Part shown: positions 1 through 5,571 of the stretch, one piece after another
How positions within the stretch are numbered: position 1 is the stretch's first letter
Layout of the letters: every line of letters starts with the position of its first letter
Assembly (NCBI GenBank): GCA_004356555.1
Contig: SMWY01000007.1
Coordinates: 1 to 6,875 of the forward strand
Length of the DNA: 6,875 bases
Direction: 5' to 3'
Source of the DNA: Candidatus Dadabacteria bacterium
Lineage (GTDB): Bacteria > Desulfobacterota_D > UBA1144 > Nemesobacterales > UBA2774
Position numbers and translations under genes: made by a program
Notes under the pieces: model-generated
Seen by the model: the letters and a program-made list of their open reading frames with translations, nothing else
The model's database searches: none
What the model was told of the DNA's origin: nothing

Positions 1-618
1 ACTACCAAGGAAGTACTACAGCAGCTATGGGATGCCGGGCTAAGGACAATTCCCGGAGGCGGTGCCGAAGTGCTTTCAAACCGCGTTAGAAAGAAAATCA
101 GCCCTCTTAAAATTGATGCGGATCAATGGATGAGGGTAACAAGGGAGTCCCATCTGATTGGCTTTAAAACTACTGCTACCATGATGTTCGGACATTTTGA
201 AGAAGATGAGGATATAATAGAACATTTGGAAAGGATAAGGACACTACAGGACGAGACCGGTAATTTCCTGGCGTTTATACCTTGGACATTTAAACCCAAA
301 AACACTTTTCTAGAAAGAAAACTCCCAAACGAAATCGGTGGAGACAGGTATTTGCGAGTACTTGCGCTCTCCCGTGTTTATCTCGATAATTTTGCTCACA
401 TTCAGGGCTCCTGGTTCACTCAGGGGAACAAAGTGGGCACTGTCTCAATGTACTATGGGGCAAGTGATCTCGGCGGCACTTTGTTTGATGAGAACGTGCT
501 TTCATGTGCAGAGAACAAATACCGCTCAAGTTTGGACGAACTTGTGCATATGATTAAATCAGCCGGATTTAAACCTGCTCAAAGGAACACATACTACGAA
601 GTGTTAGAGCGTTTTTAA
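1..618 (+). CDS. mqnC: Cyclic dehypoxanthinyl futalosine synthase (MqnC), 3' part
   Basis: This is the C-terminal 205 residues of a radical-SAM enzyme of the MqnC/CofH group; the gene is cut by the left edge and reads in frame from base 1. MqnC cyclises dehypoxanthine futalosine in the futalosine route to menaquinone, in the cytoplasm. Visible family motifs, numbered from base 1, are PGGGAE (18-23), TTATMMFGH (57-65), LQDETG (82-87), FIPW (92-95), IQGSWFTQG (134-142) and GASDLGGTLFDENV (153-166). The tail AGFKPAQRNTYYEVL is also typical of the family. The full protein is usually about 350-380 residues, so the radical-SAM CxxxCxxC site lies outside the window. The GTG at base 70 is inside the conserved core (the V of GGGAEVL) and is not the start. 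One family position usually Asn in GAND is Ser here. The related enzymes MqnE and CofH are less likely because of the C-terminal motif pattern. The gene converges on the minus-strand gene, whose stop lies 3 bp beyond its own, and I see no terminator hairpin between them. Confidence 0.88.
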   Translation, partial: TTKEVLQQLWDAGLRTIPGGGAEVLSNRVRKKISPLKIDADQWMRVTRESHLIGFKTTATMMFGHFEEDEDIIEHLERIRTLQDETGNFLAFIPWTFKPKNTFLERKLPNEIGGDRYLRVLALSRVYLDNFAHIQGSWFTQGNKVGTVSMYYGASDLGGTLFDENVLSCAENKYRSSLDELVHMIKSAGFKPAQRNTYYEVLERF

Positions 619-621
619 GTT

Positions 622-1020
622 TTACACTTCATTCTTTGTATCAGATTCTTTGTACTTAAGAATATTGATTCTCCACGAATTGTCGGTGAAATCCAAAATA
701 CATTCCAAATAAGAGAAGTACATCAAAATAAAATCGAAGAATTCATATGCTGAACTTGTATAAATAGTTTGATTGGTGAAATCCTCGATCTCTATGGAAT
801 CCAGAGATTGATACTCTGAAGGCGAGAGCTCAAAGTCAATCCCGCCTTCCCTAATTCTAGTGGTGGTTTTTCCATGTGCTATCGTGATGTAGCCCTGGAC
901 ACCTATTTTCGAAACCGAAATTCTAAACGGCATTTCTTCAAAATCCAGAATTGCAGAGGCAAGGAACTCATCTAATTCTGATAAATGTATTGTCTTTCCT
1001 TCATCTTTGATCGCGCTCAT
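622..1020 (-). CDS. Hypothetical protein, 132 residues, acidic
   Basis: I do not recognise this protein. It has 132 residues, no signal peptide and no obvious membrane segment, so it is probably cytoplasmic. The sequence mixes acidic stretches (LDEFLASAILDFEEM, residues 16-30; IEIEDF, 76-81) with a beta-like section (residues 32-61, FRISVSKIGVQGYITI and on). A strongly aromatic patch follows at 91-107 (YEFFDF, MYFSYLE). There is a single cysteine, at residue 107 or so. No catalytic motif is visible. It starts with ATG at 1018-1020, but no good Shine-Dalgarno sequence precedes it. It lies 54 bp downstream of the DUF6600-type gene on the same strand and may share its transcript. Its stop is 3 bp from the convergent mqnC stop. 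Support for it being real: a continuous reading frame that fills the gap between two confident genes, and protein-like composition. Confidence 0.62.
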   Translation of the reverse strand: MSAIKDEGKTIHLSELDEFLASAILDFEEMPFRISVSKIGVQGYITIAHGKTTTRIREGGIDFELSPSEYQSLDSIEIEDFTNQTIYTSSAYEFFDFILMYFSYLECILDFTDNSWRINILKYKESDTKNEV

Positions 1021-1074
1021 TAATTACATATGATATCTGACCACTTATTTAATAAAAGGCTCCCATATTTGTGA

Positions 1075-2469
1075 TTAACGCTTTGAGAAAGCGCGGCTGT
1101 TTGATGAATGCATTGTTCTAGTCGTTGTGTTGTGTGATCTCCTTTGGGATACTTTCCCATTCCCTTTTGAGGCACTTTTGCTTGAGTAATTACTTTTATT
1201 AGTTTTCTGATTCGATTTATTCACGAATTTACTATTGTGTCCTGAGTGGGATTTGTTATAGCTCTTTTCTCTAGAGCTATTCTTATTTCCTGAGCTCAGT
1301 CCGTTATGAAAAAATTTATTGCTTTGTGATTTGACAGCTCTTGGCGTATTTCCCGGTTTCCTCAGTCCGGAAGTTTTCTGTTGATTGTGTTTATAGACTT
1401 TCTCATTTTTAATATTTGAGTTGCCGTGAATTCCAATTTTATTAAAGCCCCCGGGCTTAGTTGATATATTATGTTTTCTATTCTGTATTTGATGCTTTTC
1501 TTGAAAGTCACTATTAACTCTTGTCTGATTAAACAGCACGTTATTTTTATGAGCGGAATTACTGATCGTCCTCTGTTTTAAACGATTCGATCTCTCAAAT
1601 GTTGTATTCTCTTTAGTTTTAATAAAAGGGTTTCTTTCAATTTTGGGCCTGTAGACATTGTATGTATTGCCTTTAACAGTATTAACGTTCTTGCTCCCTC
1701 TTAAGACAACATTATTTTTATCCACTATGTTGTACTTTACTAATTTTCTCTTAGACCGTCTCTCAATGAAGTGCTTGTCGGGTCCGTAGTTAATCACTTT
1801 GTTGTTTACGTATTTGATATTTGTGACGTTCTTACTGTTCCTAAGAACTACCGAGTAGTGAGGATCGAGTATAGCGGCCTTGCCTGCGTGTTTATGGTGC
1901 CCGAAGCTGTGTGAGGGTAAAAATACACTGTGTCGGACCGGGGGTATGTAATTGTGCTGATTATAGTAGTAATCGTGATAATAACGGTGTTTTTTGTGGT
2001 GGTGCTTATAATAATAAGGTTTATATACGTTGAAATATATCCCTATCTCAATAAAGAAACCTCTGTCTGGCGGTAGAGGAGACCAGCCTATATACTCAGG
2101 GCTTTGTTGCCAGCTAACCCATGCGGGAGCCCAAGTGGTTCCTGGAATCCATATCCAGCCCTGGTAATCATCATAGACCCATCTTCCGTAATGATATGTA
2201 GCCCAGCCCCAAGGTTCGTAAGAAATCCATATCCAGCCCTGCTCCGACCACTCCCACCTACCGTCAGTGTAAGGTTTCCAATAGGGGCCGACCTCGTAGG
2301 GCTGCCATACAGAACCAAATTCTGGGTGAGGCGTCCATCCGCCGTATGGCGAGAGTTCTTCATAGAACAAATCTATATTAACGTAGGTTTGTGCCTGGGC
2401 ACGGTTCTCTAAAATGACTCCGGACAAAATTGTGAAAAAAATCCCTATGATTAGTATTTTACTTTTCAT
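1075..2469 (-). CDS. Exported Trp-rich DUF6600-type protein with a basic low-complexity tail
   Basis: This is a 464-residue exported protein of unknown function. Domains in order: a signal peptide (residues 1-26, charged start, hydrophobic core ILIIGIFFTILSGVIL, likely cut after AQA); a Trp-rich block (about 35-135) holding all 16 tryptophans of the protein, with SPYGGW, WQPY, GRWEW, GWIWI, WGWATYHYGRW, APAW and GWSPLPP, which is the pattern I know as DUF6600 or YXWGXW-type; a Tyr/His-rich segment (149-174, 10 Tyr and 6 His in 26 residues); a section with NIKYVNNKVINYGP (217-230), also typical of these proteins; and a Lys/Asn/Ser/His-rich, very basic tail (about 280-464) with no predicted fold. 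There is no cysteine. A strong ribosome site precedes the ATG. It probably acts in the periplasm or at the cell surface. The tail could bind nucleic acid, polysaccharide or cell wall, but this is a guess. Function is unknown for the family. Confidence 0.85.
   Translation of the reverse strand: MKSKILIIGIFFTILSGVILENRAQAQTYVNIDLFYEELSPYGGWTPHPEFGSVWQPYEVGPYWKPYTDGRWEWSEQGWIWISYEPWGWATYHYGRWVYDDYQGWIWIPGTTWAPAWVSWQQSPEYIGWSPLPPDRGFFIEIGIYFNVYKPYYYKHHHKKHRYYHDYYYNQHNYIPPVRHSVFLPSHSFGHHKHAGKAAILDPHYSVVLRNSKNVTNIKYVNNKVINYGPDKHFIERRSKRKLVKYNIVDKNNVVLRGSKNVNTVKGNTYNVYRPKIERNPFIKTKENTTFERSNRLKQRTISNSAHKNNVLFNQTRVNSDFQEKHQIQNRKHNISTKPGGFNKIGIHGNSNIKNEKVYKHNQQKTSGLRKPGNTPRAVKSQSNKFFHNGLSSGNKNSSREKSYNKSHSGHNSKFVNKSNQKTNKSNYSSKSASKGNGKVSQRRSHNTTTRTMHSSNSRAFSKR
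2068..2367 (-). other. Trp-rich repeat block encoding the DUF6600-type domain
   Basis: This stretch encodes residues 35-134 of the exported protein. It contains 16 Trp in about 100 residues and an internal near-repeat: GRW followed by GWIWI at residues 70-82 and again at 95-108. At DNA level the 18-bp word encoding QGWIWI is identical in both copies (2146-2163 and 2224-2241), 78 bp or 26 codons apart. The spacing suggests that the domain is built from a repeated two-strand unit. Confidence 0.7.
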
Positions 2470-2474
2470 TGCTT

Positions 2475-2482
2475 CTCTCCTT
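2475..2482 (-). promoter_or_regulatory. Ribosome binding site of the DUF6600-type gene
   Basis: Read on the minus strand this is AAGGAGAG, 5 nt before the ATG at 2467-2469. It is a strong site, fixes the start of the exported protein and supports the signal peptide as the true N-terminus. Confidence 0.8.
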
Positions 2483-2502
2483 TTCTGGTTTTGGAACTTA
2501 GT

Positions 2503-2518
2503 CCGAATTTTTGTTCGG
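2503..2518. repeat. Inverted repeat in the leader of the DUF6600-type gene
   Basis: The arms are CCGAA (2503-2507) and TTCGG (2514-2518) with a 6-nt loop. It lies between the candidate -10 box and the ribosome site. It could be an operator half-site pair or a small leader hairpin; the stem is only 5 bp. Confidence 0.35.
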
Positions 2519-2538
2519 TCTAGATTTCACAAACCTCT

Positions 2539-2544
2539 ATTATA
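2539..2544 (-). promoter_or_regulatory. Possible -10 box of the DUF6600-type gene
   Basis: The minus strand reads TATAAT here, within TTTAATATAATAGAGG. Transcription would begin about 60 nt before the start codon. No convincing -35 hexamer is seen 16-18 nt upstream, and the region is AT-rich, so a chance match is quite possible. Confidence 0.3.
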
Positions 2545-2696
2545 TTAAACTTGCTGAGAGGTAATATGGTTTCATGTTTTGTAGGATTTCGAGGTTTTAA
2601 TAAACATATGAGAAGCCTGAACTAGGGCTATTTCTAAGGAAATCTTAAATATTAGAGGGGGTTATATGGTTATGTGAAATCTTTATAGAATTAATA

Positions 2697-4196
2697 TTAG
2701 GTTAGTAATTTCTGGTAAATTTCTTTGTACGTTTTGCCGGATTTTCTCCAGGAAAAGTCCTCTTTCATAGCTCTGGATATTAACTTCTTCCATGCTTCAT
2801 TGTCCTCGTATAAGGTGATGGCTCGCAGAAGAGCGTCAAGCAAGCTTACCTTGGAGAATTCATGGAAAATAAATCCGTTACCGTTTTTATTATTCTCAGT
2901 ATAGTCTTTAACAGTGTCCAAAAGCCCTCCTGTTCCTCTGACTACAGGTATTGTGCCGTACCTGAGGGCTATAATCTGTCCCAGTCCGCAGGGCTCAAAA
3001 CGCGAGGGCATAACTAACATGTCTGAGCCTGCATAAATTTTTCGTTCAAGCTCTTCACTTGGTTTAATTGTTATGGAAAGATTCTTTCTGAACTTCCGGC
3101 TTGCTTTTCTTAGCATTTGCTCAAAACGTGCCTCTCCAGAGCCGATTATTACAACCTGGTAGCCTAAATCTAAAATTTGAGGCAGGGAGTCAATAAGAAG
3201 GTCTAAACCCTTTTGCTCGGTAAGTTTAGATACAAAACATAAAAGCGGATATTCTTCATTTTCACTTAGACCAAGCTCTTCTTTTAATTTGCTGGTATTG
3301 GTAGTTTTAGCGCTTATATCATTAGCACTGAATTTTGAGTAAATCGCATTGTCTGATTCGGGATTCCACACATCATAATCTATTCCGTTTAAAATTCCGG
3401 TCAGGTTATCGGACTTTCTTGATATCCATTTTAGTACCGCGTCAAGGCCGTGGCCGTAGTCGCGCTTTTTTATTTCCTCTGCAAATGTAGGGCTTACAGT
3501 GGTTACTAGGTCCGAGTAAAGAATTCCGCCTTTTAGAAGGTTAACTTTTCCGTATAGCTCAAGCCCCTGTGAAGTAAACAGGAAACCCGGAAGGCCGTAT
3601 TTATCTATAATATTTTTGTCAAACTGGCCCTGGTATGAGATGTTATGAATAGTGAATACGGTTTTTGAATCCTTAAAGAATTCATCGTCTTTAAGGTGCT
3701 TCCTCCACTTTAGGCAGATTGGAATAAATGCACACTGCCAATCGTGGCAATGAATAATGTTGGGCTTAAAATTGAGTAATTTTGCTATTTCAAGGGCACC
3801 TAAAGATAGAAACCCAAATCTAAGATCGTTATCTTCAAATTCCCCTTTAGGCGTGGCGTAGATTTGGTCTCTCTCAAAGTACTTGTCGTTCTCGAGCAAA
3901 TAAACGGTTACGTCTTTATACTGAACTTCATATATTTCGCCCTCCTCAACCAGCCAGTCCACACAAAATACAACCTTTTTGTCTAGTTTTTTAGGTTCTA
4001 TGTTTAGCTTTTTAAGGTTTTTTTTGACCCCTTTGTAATACGGCAGTACAACTCTTATATCACAATCGAGCCCTGAAAGTCTTCTACTCAGAGTGCCTAT
4101 TACATCAGCCAGTCCGCCAACCCTTATGAAGGGATCCATTTCAGAGGCGACGAAGAGAACTTTTAATTTGCCTTCCTTTGTTTTTGCGCTCGCCAA
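2697..4196 (-). CDS. glgA: Glycogen (starch) synthase, GT5 family
   Basis: GlgA transfers glucose from a nucleotide sugar, normally ADP-glucose in bacteria, to the growing alpha-1,4-glucan in the cytoplasm. The 499-residue length is normal for the family. The protein has the two-lobe GT-B layout. N-terminal lobe: KVLFVASEM (12-20), RVGGLADVIG (25-34), HDWQ (151-154), TIHNISYQG (182-190) and KGGILYSDLVTTVSPTFAEEI (222-242). C-terminal lobe: GILNGIDYDVWNP (267-279), SKLTEQKGLDLL (323-334) and PSRFEPCGLGQ (397-407), with Glu401 in the usual catalytic position, then GTGGLLDTV (421-429). The start is a TTG; no other start codon precedes the conserved core, and GGAGGGG lies 10 nt upstream inside the end of the aldolase gene. 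Two substrate-loop residues are conservative variants: Arg25 for the Lys of KxGGL, and Lys324 for the Arg of SRLTxQKG. The family call is secure; the nucleotide-sugar preference is not shown by the sequence. Confidence 0.95.
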   Translation of the reverse strand: MASAKTKEGKLKVLFVASEMDPFIRVGGLADVIGTLSRRLSGLDCDIRVVLPYYKGVKKNLKKLNIEPKKLDKKVVFCVDWLVEEGEIYEVQYKDVTVYLLENDKYFERDQIYATPKGEFEDNDLRFGFLSLGALEIAKLLNFKPNIIHCHDWQCAFIPICLKWRKHLKDDEFFKDSKTVFTIHNISYQGQFDKNIIDKYGLPGFLFTSQGLELYGKVNLLKGGILYSDLVTTVSPTFAEEIKKRDYGHGLDAVLKWISRKSDNLTGILNGIDYDVWNPESDNAIYSKFSANDISAKTTNTSKLKEELGLSENEEYPLLCFVSKLTEQKGLDLLIDSLPQILDLGYQVVIIGSGEARFEQMLRKASRKFRKNLSITIKPSEELERKIYAGSDMLVMPSRFEPCGLGQIIALRYGTIPVVRGTGGLLDTVKDYTENNKNGNGFIFHEFSKVSLLDALLRAITLYEDNEAWKKLISRAMKEDFSWRKSGKTYKEIYQKLLT

Positions 4197-4203
4197 GGGA
4201 ACT

Positions 4204-4854
4204 CTACCCCTCCTGCAAAGTTGATAGTTTCTGAACTATCTTTTTTGTATTTTCAATGACTGTCTCTAATTTTATTTTTCTATCAGCACCTAAAAATGCG
4301 CTTGAAAGACCGACCGCGGAAGCCCCGGCTTTAATATAATCCAGAAAGTTATCGTAGTTTACTCCCCCTGTCGTCATAATCTCAGCAAAGGGTATCGCTT
4401 CTTTAATAGCTTTAATATACGCTGGTCCTCCTACCGCGCTTACGGGAAATACTTTCACCATATCCACGCCTAGCTTCCAGGCGTTTACAATCTCAGAAGA
4501 AGTTAAGGCCCCCTGTATGGTAGGGACTTGCTTTGACATTGCGACATCTATTATATCCTGATCGGTATGAGGAGAGACTAAAAAACTTGCGCCCGAATCC
4601 AAAGCGCTAACAGCCATATCCGCGTCAAGTACAGTTCCGGCGCCGACAATAACGTCGTCCGTTTTACTAAGCTCTGCTATTACTCTTTCGGCTCTAAGGA
4701 AAGAAAAAGTTACTTCTATTAGCTTTAGTCCGCCCTTAATGCATCCTTCTGCAAATTCGAGCGCTTTATCAGGAGTCTCTGCCCTAATAACGGCAATTAC
4801 TTTGTTCTTCTTTATCTCTTGTAGTGTGTTCACTTTGATTAAGTTAACAGACAT
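4204..4854 (-). CDS. eda: KDPG/KHG aldolase family protein (2-keto-3-deoxy-6-phosphogluconate aldolase)
   Basis: This is a 216-residue class I aldolase with a TIM-barrel fold, normal in length. The family splits 2-keto-3-deoxy-6-phosphogluconate into pyruvate and glyceraldehyde 3-phosphate (Entner-Doudoroff pathway), or related keto-acids. Motifs seen: VIAVIRAE (19-26, with Arg24), IEVTF (46-50, Glu47 the general acid/base), VGAGTV (70-75), FLVSPH (91-96), PTIQGALTSSEI (111-122), VKVFP (133-137, Lys134 the Schiff-base lysine), TTGGV (161-165) and AGASAVGLSSAFL (176-188). All expected catalytic positions are present. The residues after Glu47 (TFSFL) and the SPH and IQG loops differ from the E. 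coli pattern (TLRT, SPG, IPG), so the exact sugar-acid substrate is open. The ATG at 4852-4854 has no clear Shine-Dalgarno; a GTG at residue 8 is possible but no better. It is directly upstream of glgA, probably in one operon. Confidence 0.88.
   Translation of the reverse strand: MSVNLIKVNTLQEIKKNKVIAVIRAETPDKALEFAEGCIKGGLKLIEVTFSFLRAERVIAELSKTDDVIVGAGTVLDADMAVSALDSGASFLVSPHTDQDIIDVAMSKQVPTIQGALTSSEIVNAWKLGVDMVKVFPVSAVGGPAYIKAIKEAIPFAEIMTTGGVNYDNFLDYIKAGASAVGLSSAFLGADRKIKLETVIENTKKIVQKLSTLQEG
4207..4213 (-). promoter_or_regulatory. Ribosome binding site of glgA inside the aldolase gene end
   Basis: The minus strand reads GGAGGGG, covering the last codons just before the aldolase TAG. The glgA TTG follows after 10 nt. 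This position suggests that ribosomes finishing the aldolase help start glgA (translational coupling), and it decides the non-ATG start. Confidence 0.6.
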
Positions 4855-4990
4855 ACACTGAAAGTTTCAAGAGCAGATGTGAAGATTAATTTAAAACATT
4901 TCCGCTTATAACAGGTGTGTGCGAAGTTTGAATAATATTAAAAATTAAGCTCCCATTAATTAAATCAAATTAACTTGCTGGAATTTTGTC

Positions 4991-5009
4991 TAATATTAGT
5001 ATAAAATTA
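4991..5009. promoter_or_regulatory. AT-rich inverted repeat, possible Fur/PerR-type operator
   Basis: The arms are TAATATTA (4991-4998) and TAAAATTA (5002-5009), pairing at 7 of 8 positions around a 3-nt centre. It overlaps the likely -10 region of the perR-like gene and ends 19 nt before its ATG. Fur-family regulators bind 15-19 bp AT-rich palindromes and often repress their own gene, so self-control is likely. The spacing (8-3-8) is not the classical PerR box (7-1-7), so this remains a candidate. Confidence 0.42.
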
Positions 5010-5018
5010 TTCTAGAGC

Positions 5019-5024
5019 GAGGTG
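5019..5024 (+). promoter_or_regulatory. Ribosome binding site of the perR-like gene
   Basis: GAGGTG lies 4 nt before the ATG at 5029. Two further in-frame ATGs follow (codons 4 and 5), but their spacing to this site, about 13-16 nt, is poor, which favours the first. Confidence 0.55.
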
Positions 5025-5028
5025 TATT

Positions 5029-5469
5029 ATGGTCAGTATGATGATTCAGGAAAAAGTAAACAAATTTATAGGGCGCAGTAAAGAGCTTGGTATTAAGGTT
5101 ACCCCTCAAAGGATAGCTATTTATAAAGAGCTCGCCAGTACCGACCAGCATCCGAGCACCGAAACAATTTATAAAAAAATTAAGGATTACTACCCTAATA
5201 TATCTCTCACAACCGTTTATAGGACTCTTGAAACATTTGAGAAATTGGGTCTTATTTCCGTTGTAAACGTACTATACAACGCTGCCCGTTATGATGCTAA
5301 TTTAGACCCTCATCACCATATAGTCTGCACTGAATGTAAAAAAGTTGAAGACGTTTACGATGAGTCTCTTAACAACTTAGATATATCTAATAAAACTTTG
5401 GGAGACTACAAAGTAGAAGGATACTCCCTACTCCTAAGCGGTGTATGCACTAGCTGCAGAAGCAATTAA
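5029..5469 (+). CDS. perR: Fur-family transcriptional regulator, PerR type
   Basis: This is a 146-residue DNA-binding metalloregulator of the Fur family, the usual length. The N-terminal winged helix includes VTPQRIAIYKEL (24-35), HPSTETIY (41-48) and the recognition-helix part ISLTTVYRTLETFEKLGLI (58-76). The C-terminal dimerisation and metal part has RYDANLDPHHHIVCTEC (87-103), KVEDVYD (105-111) and GVCTSC (138-143). Two CxxC pairs (Cys100/103 and Cys140/143) would hold the structural zinc. By alignment with B. subtilis PerR, the regulatory metal site is His41, Asp89, His95, His97 and Asp108, all present; this set is typical of PerR, which senses peroxide by iron-dependent oxidation of its histidines. 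Fur or Zur cannot be excluded from sequence alone. The gene is preceded by an inverted repeat likely to be its own operator and followed by a nitroreductase-like gene on the same strand, 115 bp on. Confidence 0.85.
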   Translation: MVSMMIQEKVNKFIGRSKELGIKVTPQRIAIYKELASTDQHPSTETIYKKIKDYYPNISLTTVYRTLETFEKLGLISVVNVLYNAARYDANLDPHHHIVCTECKKVEDVYDESLNNLDISNKTLGDYKVEGYSLLLSGVCTSCRSN

Positions 5470-5488
5470 TTTCAAGCCCCCTATTCAC

Positions 5489-5508
5489 ACAGTTAAATTA
5501 TTAACTGT
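5489..5508. repeat. Perfect 8-4-8 palindrome between the perR-like and nitroreductase-like genes
   Basis: The arms are ACAGTTAA (5489-5496) and TTAACTGT (5501-5508), perfectly complementary, with loop ATTA. It begins 20 bp after the perR-like stop. The stem has only two G-C pairs and is not directly followed by a T-run (T-rich sequence begins about 10 nt later), so it would be a weak terminator. An operator for the downstream gene is an equal possibility. The rest of the 115-bp gap is AT-rich, with another short palindrome, ATATTAATAT, at 5547-5556. Confidence 0.55.
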
Positions 5509-5571
5509 TCTATGGATTTCCAATATTTCTTTTCTTGTGTAATCCTATATTAATATTCCATCTTAACGATT

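Larger units (their letters stand above)
2470..2696. other. Intergenic region between glgA and the DUF6600-type gene
   Basis: This is a 227-bp AT-rich gap after the glgA stop. It is long enough for a separate promoter for the DUF6600-type gene. It holds a possible -10 box (TATAAT on the minus strand, 2539-2544), an inverted repeat in the presumed leader (2503-2518), a weak AT-only hairpin (ATTTC TAAG GAAAT, 2630-2643) and a 10-bp inverted repeat near its two ends (2522-2531 and 2673-2682). I see no GC-rich hairpin with a T-run that would serve as a clear glgA terminator, and no small gene. Confidence 0.5.
4855..5028. promoter_or_regulatory. Divergent promoter region between the aldolase and perR-like genes
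   Basis: This is a 174-bp AT-rich gap with genes pointing away on both sides. For the aldolase-glgA unit, a weak -10 candidate TTATAA is at 4906-4911 (minus strand reads TGTTATAAG), about 50 nt before the start; no good -35 was found. An AT-rich inverted repeat (TTAATT 4956-4961 and AATTAA 4968-4973) lies in the middle. On the plus side, TTGCTG (4975-4980) with TAGTAT (4997-5002, 16-nt spacing) or TATAAA (5000-5005, 19-nt spacing) is a possible promoter for the perR-like gene. None is a strong match. Confidence 0.4.

Noticed and set aside
338..553. Plus-strand 71-codon frame inside mqnC
   Set aside because: It is fully inside a conserved gene in a different phase.
70..618. A separate short gene starting at the GTG at base 70
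   Set aside because: The frame is open upstream to base 1 and encodes conserved MqnC sequence (PGGGAE) before and across this codon, so it is an internal valine.
2088..2363. Minus-strand 91-codon frame inside the exported-protein gene
   Set aside because: It overlaps the strongly supported DUF6600-type frame completely in another phase and shows no domain.
2104..2412. Plus-strand open frame of 102 codons opposite the exported-protein gene
   Set aside because: It is the mirror of the Trp-rich block, whose codon bias keeps the opposite frame open. It has no ribosome site and no recognisable protein pattern.
2630..2643. Hairpin ATTTC-TAAG-GAAAT as glgA terminator
   Set aside because: The stem is short, mostly A-T, and no T-run follows on the minus strand; too weak to call.
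4956..4973. AT-only inverted repeat TTAATT...AATTAA as an operator
   Set aside because: With only A and T in the arms and an AT-rich background, chance is likely; mentioned only as part of the divergent region.
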